From positions 38,156,737 to 38,220,736 of the forward strand of contig CM043869.1 of NCBI GenBank assembly GCA_023846275.1: a stretch of DNA of 64,000 nt, in the 5' to 3' direction. Numbering within the stretch: the first letter of the stretch is position 1; every line of letters begins with the position of its first letter. This document shows positions 26,501-39,100 of the stretch, in pieces. This DNA is from Vanilla planifolia (lineage: Eukaryota; Streptophyta; Magnoliopsida; Asparagales; Orchidaceae). A model generated the notes under the pieces. That model was not told the DNA's origin. It saw only the letters and a list, made by a program, of their open reading frames with translations, and searched no databases. The translations under genes were made by a program, and so were the position numbers.

Positions 26501-27410
26501 ACCCACTAAGTGGTTGTAGTCTAACACGAGACTCACAAGGGGAATTCCCTTATTTTAAGGGTGATCCAACTCAATAATTAGTTGGGAATGCATCCTCATT
26601 GCTATTTAATTGCGAGTGTTTTTGCACTTTGAGTGCTTAGCTTAAATTTGCTGCATGTCTATTGCTAGTGAATGTGTGAACTTTAACTATTTATTTTCTT
26701 TTTCGAATGCATAATTTTATTATTAGTAGCATGGATATTACCACCATCCAATTGCTTAATCCTAATTTAATGCTAAGGTTTATTAACCTACTGGTGATTT
26801 GTGTGTGCTTTGGTATTAATTTAAATCAATTGATTGCATGTATTGTCTGATGTGTGTTGAATTGTTGTTTTACCTAATTAAAACTAAATTATTGCACTTA
26901 TCTCATTCTTAGGGATCACGTAGGTGGCATTTGTCTAGTGTCAATTTTGGATGAAGATGATCGAGAGAAATCATCTTTGATAGAACTATCCATTTAGACC
27001 AATTAAATCATCCAATCCATTAAGGATAACATTATCCAAATTTTTTATTGAGGCAAAGAGAACATGCCTTGTTGTTGAAGGAGAAGTAGTTTAGAAGGAT
27101 CAAATGAAATAGATCTTAGTCTTGCTTTGGTAATAGTACCAAGTGAAAGAATAGAAAAATATTTTATTGAATATAGAAAAAAGCTTTATCACATCAAAGT
27201 TCAAGTTAAGTGTTAGTTGATTGGAGCAATCTTGAGACAAGATGGTCAACCAACAACCTATTCTTTGCAAATTTGGCAAATAAACTAAATATTGCTATAA
27301 GGACACACCTAAGTTATACACTTGGGTAAATTTATGATGATATGCATCATGAGGTAACACAATTAATGTGACTTCTAAAGGAGAATATTTTTATAATATC
27401 TCAGTATTCC
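23557..27410. other. uL10 3' flank and unassigned AT-rich DNA
   Basis: After the uL10 stop the sequence is AT-rich without a convincing gene. Around 25.4-27.4 kb the composition is more even and reads like decayed retroelement DNA. A stretch near 27230 (ILRQDGQPTTY in one frame) faintly recalls a gypsy RNase H, but the match is too weak to call. Confidence 0.45.
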
Positions 27411-27414
27411 TTGG

Positions 27415-27770
27415 TGAGGTATTGTCCTGAACTAATTGTGTTTTGTTCTTCTCTAGGGGATCTCTTCTTTTTTGGTCACTCATTTCAAAATTTCTTCAAC
27501 TCCAACATGCTTAACAATGGAGTTCTAATGGGATCCAAACCCAAGTTATATCCAAAAGGCGTCTCACCATTTTAAGGCTTATGATTTTACTTATTTCGTT
27601 CATGATCTTTTCTGTAGTCGGGATGGAGCTTATTCACCCTCCTCTCATACTTTGAATGTTCTCCTAGTTCTTCTATCCTTCTTAAGTAACCTTGGCCCCT
27701 CATACTTTAATATTCTTTTAGTCTTTTTATCATTCTTGGTTAGTCAGTCGAGTACTACATTCTTATTAGC
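27415..27770 (-). mobile_element. Cassandra-like TRIM LTR relic, copy 1
   Basis: On the minus strand this copy carries a 5S-rRNA-like segment at about 27536-27474: it begins GGATCCCATTAGAACTCC, continues TTAAGCATG and ends GAGTGACC, closely following the internal promoter region of plant 5S rRNA. It is followed by an ACAAAAC..GGACAATACCTC tail. A 5S-derived segment inside an LTR is the hallmark of Cassandra TRIM elements. The outer ends are decayed. It is an old relic with no coding capacity expected. Confidence 0.6.
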
Positions 27771-27831
27771 TTCTGCTTAGTTTCATCCTTAAAGCATATT
27801 GGGGTTGAGGAGGTTGTCTTTGACATTATAT

Positions 27832-28188
27832 TGTAACATCCCTGTCTTGTTTGATGAGGTATTGTCTCGAACTAATCGAGTTTTGTCCTTCTCCAAAGGA
27901 TCTCTTCTTACTTGATCAAGCATGCTAAAATTTTTTCAATTTTAGCATGCTTAACAATAGAGTCTTTATAGGATCTCTCAAAAGACTCATCACCATTTCA
28001 ATGTTTATGACTTTATATTGCTCAAGTTCTTCCCTCCTGTAGTCGATGCGAAGCTTATTCACTCTCCTGGCTCCCTTACTTTGGATGTTTTCTTGGTCTT
28101 TCTATCCTTCTTGGGTAGCCTTGGTCCCTCATATTTTAGATATTTTCTTGGCTCTTCCATTCTTCTTAGATAGCTAGTCGGGTGTTAC
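27832..28188 (-). mobile_element. Cassandra-like TRIM LTR relic, copy 2
   Basis: A second copy lies about 60 bases after the first in the same orientation. Its ends are clear: TGTAACATCCC at 27832 and GGGTGTTACA at 28188, giving the TG..CA termini and short inverted repeat of an LTR. The interior matches copy 1 along most of its length, including the GACAATACCTCATC tail on the minus strand. The 5S-like segment (about 27976-27913) is more diverged and partly replaced by a palindrome. No target-site duplication is evident. It may be a solo LTR or one half of a collapsed pair. Confidence 0.6.
27918..27952. repeat. Perfect 15-bp inverted repeat, 5-base loop
   Basis: The arms 27918-27932 and 27938-27952 are exact reverse complements (left arm AAGCATGCTAAAATT) around the loop TTTTC. 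It sits inside the 5S-like part of the second Cassandra-like relic, where the first copy has no such palindrome. Confidence 0.85.
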
Positions 28189-28189
28189 A

Positions 28190-31100
28190 ATTTCTTTTAT
28201 AGAAAAGAAGAATTTATTTGTTTTTATTTAAAGAGAGTCTTATATAATGTAAATACAAACTATTGATGTGGTGATTCTAGCGCCTAAAGATAGCAAGGAT
28301 GCTATTCTATGACTTTCTAATGAGAAGTGTGATTGAGCGGCACAAGGGTTGAAGACCTACTTTTAATGGATGCTACTGGAGAAGAACAAGCAGGGCTTCC
28401 ACATTGAATTAGGGTTATTTCTTTGAAGGGTTCATGATCAAAGGATCAACCATAGGTCAATTGGATGGCTATGATTTTTAATTAAACCAACAATTTTGGT
28501 ATAACTATAGTTGTAATAAAACCAAGGATGAAAAAAGCTCAAGAAAAATCTATAGAAAACCTTCTTATTAACAAATTCCGATCCTTCGATCGATTTATTG
28601 ATATCATGAGATAAGATGTGAGCAACAAAGGTGCTATTTTTTAGCATCGACTTGTTTGATGGTTTGATCGAACAATTTGATTAATAGTTGCCAAGTTGAA
28701 AGGTGATTCAAATGGAGAAGGTTAGGAATGATTATGTTGATTATGTAATTCAATTAGGCAAACAAAATCGTCCAATTTGTCAAATGTTAACATGAATTGG
28801 ATTTTTTGTTTTTGTCGATCTGGATCTTTTCATCACCACTACCTAATCAGATGTTCATATTTGACTTGGATATGATGGGATATATCCTTCAAAACATTCA
28901 ATGACTGATCGAGAGTTTGCCATGGTAAAAAGGGGTTTCTCAGGGGCTAAATACTTTGATTCGATCTAATCAAATCATTTATGCTTGTACTTATCTAGTT
29001 TTGTAAAACATCCTCTTTTGAGTTTTTCTTATATTGGTTGTTTTGAGCAATTTCTTTAATAGAATTATTTTCTCTATATCTCTTGTCCACTAATAGCCTT
29101 TGTAATCTTTGAATTGTTCCCTACATGAGCAGTATTTGAGGTACTTGATCTTATCGAATTGAGCAGTATTTGAGATACTTGATCCTCCTTAATCTTTGTC
29201 GGTGTTGAGCTCATCTCCTAAAAGGGTTTAAGGCAAATTTTATATGTTGTCACCTAACAAACTATTGTATGTTTGAATGGTGCACCCCTAACAGTGGCTT
29301 GCGTTTAGGTTATAATGTTGTAGCATTTCCTTTCAATCAACCATTGATGTGTATCGGTTGACTCTAAAACTTGATGATGAGTTTGATGCTATCTTTGGTG
29401 GCAACCAGGGTAGGCATCTATGGTTTGATGGGGGAAGCTTGAAGCACCATCTCAGGAAGAAAGAAAGACCTTGCAAAAATTGTTATAAAATAGACTAACG
29501 ATAAAGTATCATTGGTTTACGGTGTATTAAGCTGGTGTTGCGTTGCCCTTTTTTTGTTTTTTTGAAAAATGCTATAATTTTTGGACCTTAGCATTTCTCA
29601 AAATATACTTTGGTATTATATTGTTTATCTTATTACAGTAGCTAGAAGTGAGGTAAAAGTTCATGTATCCTTAATGTTTCTCAACGTTGCACCTTGCTTG
29701 TAAAGATTTATTATGTTGTCTGCTTCATTATGGGACAACCTATTGGATACCATTGGAACATTTAACTAGTAGGGGTATGGAGGGCATGTTTCCTTCAAAC
29801 ATTGGATGAGGGAGAACATCAAGATATTGCCACCAATGAGCTTTAGCTAGCCAACGGAAACCATGAGCAACTAAAACGAAAAGAGAAAATCTTGTGTTAA
29901 CTGTGGAACATAGGAATTTACAAAGGAGTAGTTGCTTTTGTTTGCTCTGTTCAAGATTATTCAATCGCTTTTTCAGTCATGCTTAGATTAATGTCCAAAT
30001 TAAATCCAAACCTTTTTATTTGTATGGATAGTAAGTGATAAAATAATTAAGATGATTGTTGGACATCAAGATATTTTATGTTCATTTTTAGTAATTCAAG
30101 GTTTAAAAATCAATAACACGTGATTTCCTTTGCTAAATCTGAAAACCTTAACATTAAGCATATGTCAGGATGTAAAATAACCAAACCACCAACTTACCAA
30201 TTTCTAAGCTCACTAGAGCTTACAATTTATCATAGCTTATTGAATCACACTTTCAAGCACAAGCTAATTTCTAATCATAATATACATTGATTAAATATGA
30301 TTAAGTAGAGAATAATTTTGTCAGCTAACTTCATTGCCAAATCTTATTTGGTCTATAATCATCGTTTTCTTTAGACTGATCCCTGCTATTTTGGGATGCT
30401 AGAATCATACTATTTCATAAAGCTTCAATTGTTTTTTATTAGAAAGTTTTATTTTAAGTAGATAATGGCAATATGTTATCGAGTGTAAGTGAGTAAACAA
30501 CAGTGGTTTGCTTATTTTTTTATCTTTACGTGTTTATGTTCAATTTGCCTGACTAAACATTTTTTATAAGTTGTTCAAGATTATTATCTTTTGTTAAGCT
30601 AAGAACTTATGCTACTAACGCAATTTGTGAAGAACGTCAATATGGTCGACTCCAATTAATTGTAGCAAAGATAATAACGGACAAATATAAGCAGTACTTA
30701 AATTCCATGGGTGGTGTACATCTGGTTGTTTGATCACAGTGAGCAGTCATAAAAACAAAATAGGTTTCAGTCTTCTTCTCTTTAGTACAGATCAGTTATT
30801 TCATACCATTTTCTTCTGCACACCATAGAGTATAGGATACCGAATTCAGTCAGGAATATAATGGCTGTAAGGGTTCGAGAAATTGAAGAGGTATTTGGCG
30901 ACAAAACTTTACCTTTCTGACTAAAGAATGCATTGGGAGCATGTGATTGATATTTTCTTTAATGGTTATGGAGAACGTATGTGCTTTGCTTGTTTGTAAC
31001 CTTTCTTGCATGCATTTGCATGCCTTTCTGTCAATTGGGTATCTCTATTTTAAATCTCTTTGTGGTTTCCTATGTTGTGATTCTTCCTGCCAAAAGTTCA

Positions 31101-34100
31101 GTAGGCAACTTATTAAATATCTATTTTGTTTGCCGAGTACAACCAAGAAGGTGCATTTAGTGGTCCTCTCTTTAAAATTGAAGATGTCATAATTTCTTGT
31201 ATTTTTATTAAGGTCTACACGAAGGATTTAGGTGGAAGGTGATTATACTTGAATGTTTGTAAAACTTTCTCGGTACTTTGCAGTAAAATGTGTATGTATA
31301 TTAGTTTTTTTCCTCTGTTAAAAATGGAGTTTTGCTCAAATTAAGTCATCAAATCAGAACTTTTCTTGCTTTTATATAGCACTTCATGAACTAGGCATTA
31401 GTATTAATGTAGAAGATGCCACTTCAAGCATTCATTCATTGCTTTTTCCAAGTTAGCGCTTACCATTAGTGTAACAGAAACAGGACCATTTGGTAGAAGT
31501 AATAACATCACTTAGAAGCTTTAGGTTATCTGTCATTAAGCAAGGTATTGAACAAATATGATCAGAAAGATGGTATATTAGTTTTTAATCTAGACATAAA
31601 GTTTGTTGAGTGCTAAGAGCAAGACGATAAATGTGGTGTGCTTAGAGCAACCTCAAATGTAAAGCTTGAAGAACTTGGTGCGATCTTACGATCATGTTGT
31701 GTTTTGGAAGTACTTTTGACATAATTAATTTGAAGTTATCTTGCTTACTTCAGTATGTGAAAATCCTCATCTACATGTGTGCAACATAACATTGTCTCAT
31801 CTTTTCGTGCTGAAAAGCTTGCAATGTACATATTGGTATCATTGTATACATTGGAGGAATAAAATACTGGCAAGGAAACATCATGTGACATTAATGTATT
31901 AATTGGTCCAAGTGATAGTTATTAATGACATCTCAAAAGGATAAATATATATACATATATATAAATATATATAAGGGAAGAAAAAGTTACAAGTCAAAAA
32001 GATTATAAGATATGATTTATTTGTAACAAAAAAACAAGACGTGATGAGTAAATAGTTTGAAGTTTTGTATCAAGTAAAGCTTTATTGCAGCAAAAGTTGA
32101 TATTAGGAAAGTAATGAAAGGAATTTGTGAAGTACTTAAGATGCCAACAAGCACATGAAAGTTTTTTTATGAGAACTTCACAGAGAAACAGCAAAATAAG
32201 TAGCACATTAAGCAAAAACTCATGAGTTTCACTAAGCAAGCTAACCTTCATTTCTAGGTCTGTTTAAAGCTTTATCGAAACCTTAGTATGCCCAAAAATA
32301 CTTAAAAAGAACATTCTTGCAATAAGAACTGTAGGAAAGCTGAAAAAATAGCTTACTGAGATTGATGCAAAGAGTTTATCTCAGTTGCAAAGAGTTTTAA
32401 AGGTACTGCAGTTGCATGCATTCAATCAACAAATTACTTCAAGGCTAGAAAATCCCAACGGACTCACCCCTGATCTAAGTGTTTGTATTCGGTTGCTTGT
32501 AAGTAGTAAAAGAGAACATCATATATCATTAAGTGGGTACATTTGGCTTAAAACTCATTTTTAATAGGGAAGGTGGCTTGAGAAGCAAGTCACCAAAAAT
32601 ACAGAAGCTAATCAGATCATACAATGAGGTACACAAAGACCAAGATGATCCCTAGATTGTCCTGGGCGAGGAGAGGAAGGGAACAACTAAAAATCTAGGA
32701 ATTGACTTGGTTGTTGCTATGTTATGTATGGCAATGCAGGAGGGTCTGATGATCTTTCAAAGCATTATAATTGGCCCAAGGCAATCCAAATTTGGTTTAA
32801 GCCATTTGCAAAGATCACTTGAGATAATTGAAGGGTTGCTTACGAAAGTTAAGACCAAAATCAAGTCTTAAATGATAGACAATTTACATCCAAATTGGTT
32901 CGAAGGAATTAGAAAGCATTATGAAAGAAAGTGATGCTGCAAATCCTAGCTGCCCATGCACTCCTGATCTCTAATGAATATTGTGAAAAACACTAAGATA
33001 ACATAAGATACATTCCAAAAGATGATTTTATTTGGTTCAAAGGACTATTTTAATGGAGTCACTTGAGGAGGTATTTAAGTCTATAAATATCCTTGATCTG
33101 GTTATATTTGAACATAATCTTCCCATTTAATCATTCTTCAAAGCTTGGATTAAAAGATTTGACTATTAGGGTTTGAGTTATCCTTGATGGAAGAATGCAT
33201 TTGTTTGTGGAGCATTGAGAATTAAATTCACATTTTGTTTTATAACACAAACCTTCTTGAGCTTGGGTAATTTTTCTTCACAATCTAATATATATTTTTT
33301 TGTCATGGGTATGTTTTCATTTGTTTTTTTTAAGCTCAAGTATGTAGCTTGGCTTGGTTTGATTTGTGAACAAAGAACATATCTCTCGCTTCTTGTAAGA
33401 GAGAGTGTGTCACCTCCTTTCCCTTTTGATGAAGAGAGCCTTTCCCTTTAAGCTATGTCAAAAGAAATGGGCCACCATCACCTAATCTTAGTGTAGGCAG
33501 GATTGTATAGACGATTTCTTTGATATTATGCCTATTAAGGATAGCATAGACTTATTAACCACCTCAATTTAAGATAGTGAAAACTAAAATGAAGAGGGTA
33601 AATATAAGTTAACTTAGAAACACTTAAAAAAATTTGATGAATTTTTGTTTCTTGTTATCACCATCTTGCTTAACATTGTTAGATTTACATCATTGCACAA
33701 TCACATTACATATCACATGAATAGCAATCCTTAATTCATGTAAGAATATTATAAACCAAATTCATCCCCAACCCTAAACAAATAGTTTGCGTAATCTATT
33801 ATCTATCATGAACTTGTGGTGACTTTTCAACCATAGTTGAGCACAACTTTGAAGAACTCACAAGTTGCCTTGGCATGATTGATTAGCACTTAGATTGATG
33901 AGGTTGATAAGCTTCAATAGAATCACACTAGCTTCATTTGTGTTCAATGCATAGCTTTTAAGATTTGTGATTCATATGCAAATAGTTCAAAAAGAGTGCT
34001 TAGTTTCCCAATAGAGGTTAAATTAATTTTTGCAAGTTATTATATAATTAATGAGCTCCACTTATAAATTTCAGATTTTAAACTAACGGGCGTTTATTTG

Positions 34101-36100
34101 ATGTTTACTAAGCTCAACTTTGGTACTCCATCCATGTTATAAAAGGTGTGAATGGGAATTATTATGGGAAGCAAATCAGTAAACATACAATTGAATGGTT
34201 GTCGTAGATAGCATTTTTTGATAGCTTTCCAAAACTTCAAGGCAATAATTTCTGACACAAAAATCAGATTTCTTAAGTGATGAAGGTATCAAAAATTTTT
34301 TTCCCTTCAGCAATGTCATTATGTCTCAGGAACAAGCACGCAAATAATTCCAAGCATCATACCATCCTCTCAATGGTAGCTGCAATAGTTGTCTTATTCC
34401 TATTATTTTTAGCTTTAGATTTCTCTGAGAAATAGTTCACATTCCAATTCTTGTTGATGTTTATTTGATCGTTTCCCTCAGCCATCGTTTAGTTTGTCCT
34501 GCTTTCTCAATGTAGAAGTGCTTGACTAGAATACCACAAAGTCTGAGCTGGACAACAATGTAGGTAGTCATTAATTAGCCAAAATTAGCAATATGAGTTT
34601 GAGCTTCATAAAGATGCTGCAATATAGACCCCTTGTGTACTTTGTTACAATAGATATCTTTATAAATATCACATTGTACCATCTCTCCTAAATCCTGTGG
34701 CATTATGCTGTATGGTTGAGGTCCATATCTAATCTTCTGTAAATGTGCAGTCATGGAGGAACAAGTTGGTCTTGATTTAGTCATGTCATGTCTATAACTT
34801 TCCACAATAAGTTGATAGCTCGATCCTAGCTTCCTCCAAGAGCAGTGTCCTACCACTTTGGAATGTAGGAAGGGGTTTATCCTCATTAGAGAGCCTTTAG
34901 ATGGCCTTTCTTCATGCCTACTTTCTTTGTTTCACATTCTTCCTAAGTAGAAACATCTCCTGACAGTGTTGTTCCTGCTAGTCGTTTAATCTTTATCCCC
35001 AACAATCATTAAACATATTGGGATAATAGATAAATTTGCACTTCTACTATAAATGCACTCTTCATTTTTATCCTCTTCGGTTTCTTCCAAACTAATAGTA
35101 CCAATACCTTCTTTTTCACATTCTTCCACCTCTCAGCTTAATCATAATTCTTCCAGGTGGGTAGAAAAGTTGATATGACATGAAAATCTGATATGCGTAC
35201 CCAATAAATAAATCTGGTAGAGAATTCCCTAACTGATAAAGGTGGAGTTTGTTTCAATGGACACACTCTAATTTTTCTCTTTAGAAGTTGGATGTGAATT
35301 TTAATCCTTGATACAGCCCTTTTCATACTCAATACACTCTTTCTTGATTCTGAAGAATCCCATCCTCTTTGATGATGCTTTTGGTTGGAAGGAATTAATT
35401 AATAGGAATAAGGAGATTATGCATGAAGCAAGAGAATTAATGCTCTAGACTAAGCTTCAGAGTTTTATTTTATTTCCCCTTGGCTGGTCCATTGGATCCC
35501 ATTCAGAAGCTAAAACCCTAGAAGATTTGCATCAAACAGATTGACCCAAAAGATGCTATTTATACCTAAGCCTAATCATTTAAACATTGGAGGACAAGAA
35601 AAAATATTCACAAATCCTATCCAAGCTATATTCAGTTACTCCTCCATGGATCATGTGTTAGACTGCATAAATAACACCATATTGGGCACAACAAATAGAT
35701 GAACTGTTAATGAGGACAACTACTAATTTTATAACCTCTTATGTTGAGATTTCTGGGCTAAGCAAATCATAATTTCGTGCAAAAATCATCTTCAATGCAA
35801 GAGGCCATAAAAATATAATTCAGAAACACTCATAAAATGACATCACGATTCGTTTCACTAAGGTTTAAAAAAGAACTTAGTGTTTCATAATCAAGTTAGA
35901 TATCCTTAATTGTGAAATATCTTAATTTTTATGAACAATGATTCAATTGTTCTTGGCACATCAAGTTGTATAGTATGACTGACAGGGAAATCGGATAAGT
36001 AAATTTCAAAAATAAATCTATACAAATGAGGTGGCTATATATGCGAAACTGCAAGTGTGATCTTCATTCATAAAGTAAATTTGGCCTTGTGAACAAATTT
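28190..36100. other. Unassigned AT-rich DNA between the TRIM relics and ELP6
   Basis: About 8 kb without a gene that I can support. Frames of 70-100 codons occur (for example 29740-29964 and 34575-34886 on the minus strand) but show no domain or splice partners. The stretch 32.6-33.5 kb, with a CTATAAATA box at about 33084, looks like part of an LTR, but no second copy is present. Confidence 0.45.
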
Positions 36101-36109
36101 TCAAAATTT

Positions 36110-39100
36110 TTAACACCTGCTTCCTGGTAAAAAGCATTCTACACCATTTTCTTTGACTTGAAAATGAAAGTTGATGGCTGCGCTTATGTAGTTGCCATTG
36201 TTGAAGATTCCCTTCTTCACAACAGTTAACTGAATAAGAAACACAGGAAAAAAATAAGAATGAAAAAATAATGCATACCAAATTACTATTGATAAATTGC
36301 AAATCACAAGTTGTGGAGTCCACTAGCTTAGTAACTTCCGGGTTGTTACAACATTCGTCTCAATTCGATTCCCAGTTGCATGTAATTTGGATTTTAACAT
36401 CAAACTTATTTCTGAATAATAGTAATAATACTAAAAAAAATTCAATAAACAAGAAAAAGATGTACAGTAGGATAATAATATGTAACTACATCATGATTCT
36501 AAATACAATAATAATAATATTTAACATAGTTATTAGCAGCTCTTTTTTTAATATTCAAGAATGTCTACACCTTTTCTATAAAAACCCCTTTCTAAAAATT
36601 TCCTAACATATTCTTTTTGGGATCTACCTCTTCCTATTTTGGTTGTAAGAGAACAAATGAGTATGACAAGGTTGAAGATTGGCTTGAAAAGAACTTGTTG
36701 ATAATTGTTAACTATAATATATTGCAAGCTTAAAACAAGTCCTAAACTAGCTGATTCTTTAATGAGCAAAATTTACATCACAGCACTTTGTAACATATGT
36801 TTATTAAAATACTACTTTTTTAAAGCTAAACATGGTTGATTAATTTTGGATTAATATTTGATAGTATGCATGACTAAAATATTGTTAATCCAACATATCA
36901 CATGCTTAATTTATAATATTATATTAATATTATGCTCAAGTTTTCTCATTCTCACGAAACCAAATTAATGCTTTCCATCCACTCTTCCCCTAGATCCTCC
37001 CATTCTCAAGAAAATCATCAAATACTTTCCATCATCTTTTCCCTTAAATGCTCCCATTTTTTTTCTATTTTTCATGGTCACCTTTTTTGCTTTCAATGTT
37101 GTGTTACCATAAATGCTCCTGCAGACTCATTCAATTTATATTATTTCAAACAATACCCACTCACATTTCCATGCATCACCCAGGATTTCCATTTTTTCAC
37201 AGTCCACCACTTCATCACAACTTTTCCGCCATTTGCTTGTTGATTTTTCTATTGGGCATTGCTGAGAAGTTAATTGTAGAAGCTTGTGGCAACAGTAAGT
37301 CGAATTCTGTGATGAAATGCTCGAAGATGGAGAATCTGAGGATGGAGATGTTGCCCAAGGGAGTAGGATCTATGTTTGTTGGTTAAATGATCTCAATGTA
37401 AAGGCAGAAGCATCTAGCCTGCAAGCTAGTCCGGTTGGCTCTAGCATGCATGATCAAGACAGGTAGAGTCAAGGTGTTTGTGAAAATGTTGCAATGAAAG
37501 GATTTGGGAATTTTGGAAGAGCTGCTCATGGTTCTGGTGGCAAGACCTTGGAAGCTCTTTGTGGGGTGTTTCAGGACCTACGGGAAGTTATGTTTGAGGT
37601 GGTTCAGATGCCAGTTTAGGCGATTCTAGGACTTTGCTACAAAGACCTTCCAATGTGGATGCTTTTAAGTTAGTGCCAATTGATAAATCCTTCATTCAAG
37701 GTGACATTATTACTATGTCTATCACCACTCATGAGAGAGAGGTTGCTATTCACTTTAACAATTTGGTTAGCTACCTCTATAAAGGGAGGTTCTTATTTAT
37801 ATGGCTTGCCTGAGAGTTAAAGCGATGATGGGGCCACCTTGCCAATTTCAATTGGGGTGCTAGATCAAAGTCGCAATTGTATTCTCTTGCATTTTGACAG
37901 CCTTGCTAATTTTGATATGGTTTGGCACAAAGGTTGTGGAGAGTTAAGGGGCCAATTACTACCTATGAATGTTTAATCTCCATTTTTCAGGGAAGAGAAT
38001 ATCTTTTGGGGAGGGATGTTTCGTCTCAACTATTCAAGCCTAGCCTATTCATGATTATGTTCACAATTGTCTTGAGTTAAGTTTCTTGAGCGCCCCCTAT
38101 TCCCAAAATTTATCTTCTATTGATACTACACCAACTTTCTCCCATATTCATTTATTTCTAATTATATCATGTCTAATATTGTCAAACACTTACCATAATA
38201 AATTTATCTCAACTACACTCATTTTATTTATATATTTGTGTTTCATAGGTTAACATTTAATATCAAATAATACCTTCAATCTTATAATAATATTATAAGA
38301 TTTTCTTGTAAACTATTAAGGTGATCCTTATCATTTTGAAGTATACATATAAAACAACAAAATCACACATTCTTCAATATTTTAGGATCATCTATCATCA
38401 CTAAGTAAGATATACTCTTAACTATTTTAGTATTCTATATATTCATCTTTAAATCCACTAAAAAAATACCTTTAAATTATAAGGTCAGCATCCGTAGCTC
38501 TAGTATGTCTTAAATCTATTATAGTCTTATCAACAAGCATAATATCATCAACAACGAATAAGCACCATGGAACTATATCTTGAATTTTATAATAAGAATT
38601 TAGAGCCATTACAAAAAGTTCATAAAACTTTATTGAAGTTCATTTGTAATAATATGATTTTTTTTATCAATTCTACTTGTGTGTATACATGAGTTATAAC
38701 TCCATTAATACATCATTTTTAGTAACTTCGACACATAGAATCATAAATCTATTCTTTTATAGAATCATCCAAAACACTTATCTTACAACTCCATCGTATA
38801 CCTCTTTTAAGTCAAATAAGAACAAATAAAGATCTTCTCATGTGATATATCCAATTGGCATAAAGCCAAACAAAGTCAAAGATATATTGGCCTCATGTCT
38901 TAATATAAGGTTAACAACCATGCCATAATTATAAAATAAGGTTAATTACTGTAGTCTCACAGTCATTTGGAATTCCTCATTGTTTATATGAATATGCATT
39001 CAAATAACTTTCCTCCACTCAATAGAAATCTTTATAGCCTCAACTCACCCAGAATAATTTGGCAAGTCATGAAATGCCTTCATATCTCATGCATTTGCAT

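Noticed and set aside
27180-27330. Possible gypsy RNase H remnant (ILRQDGQPTTY)
   Set aside because: Only a few residues fit and the flanking blocks expected for a gypsy polyprotein are not readable.
29740-29964. 74-codon minus-strand frame with aromatic residues
   Set aside because: No splice partner, no motif, surroundings non-coding.
32640-33500. Possible LTR with a CTATAAATA box
   Set aside because: Looks LTR-like but no second copy, no clear TG..CA ends and no coding remains next to it.
34575-34886. 103-codon minus-strand frame
   Set aside because: Looked gene-like in composition but no domain, no neighbouring exon and no recognisable retroelement motif.
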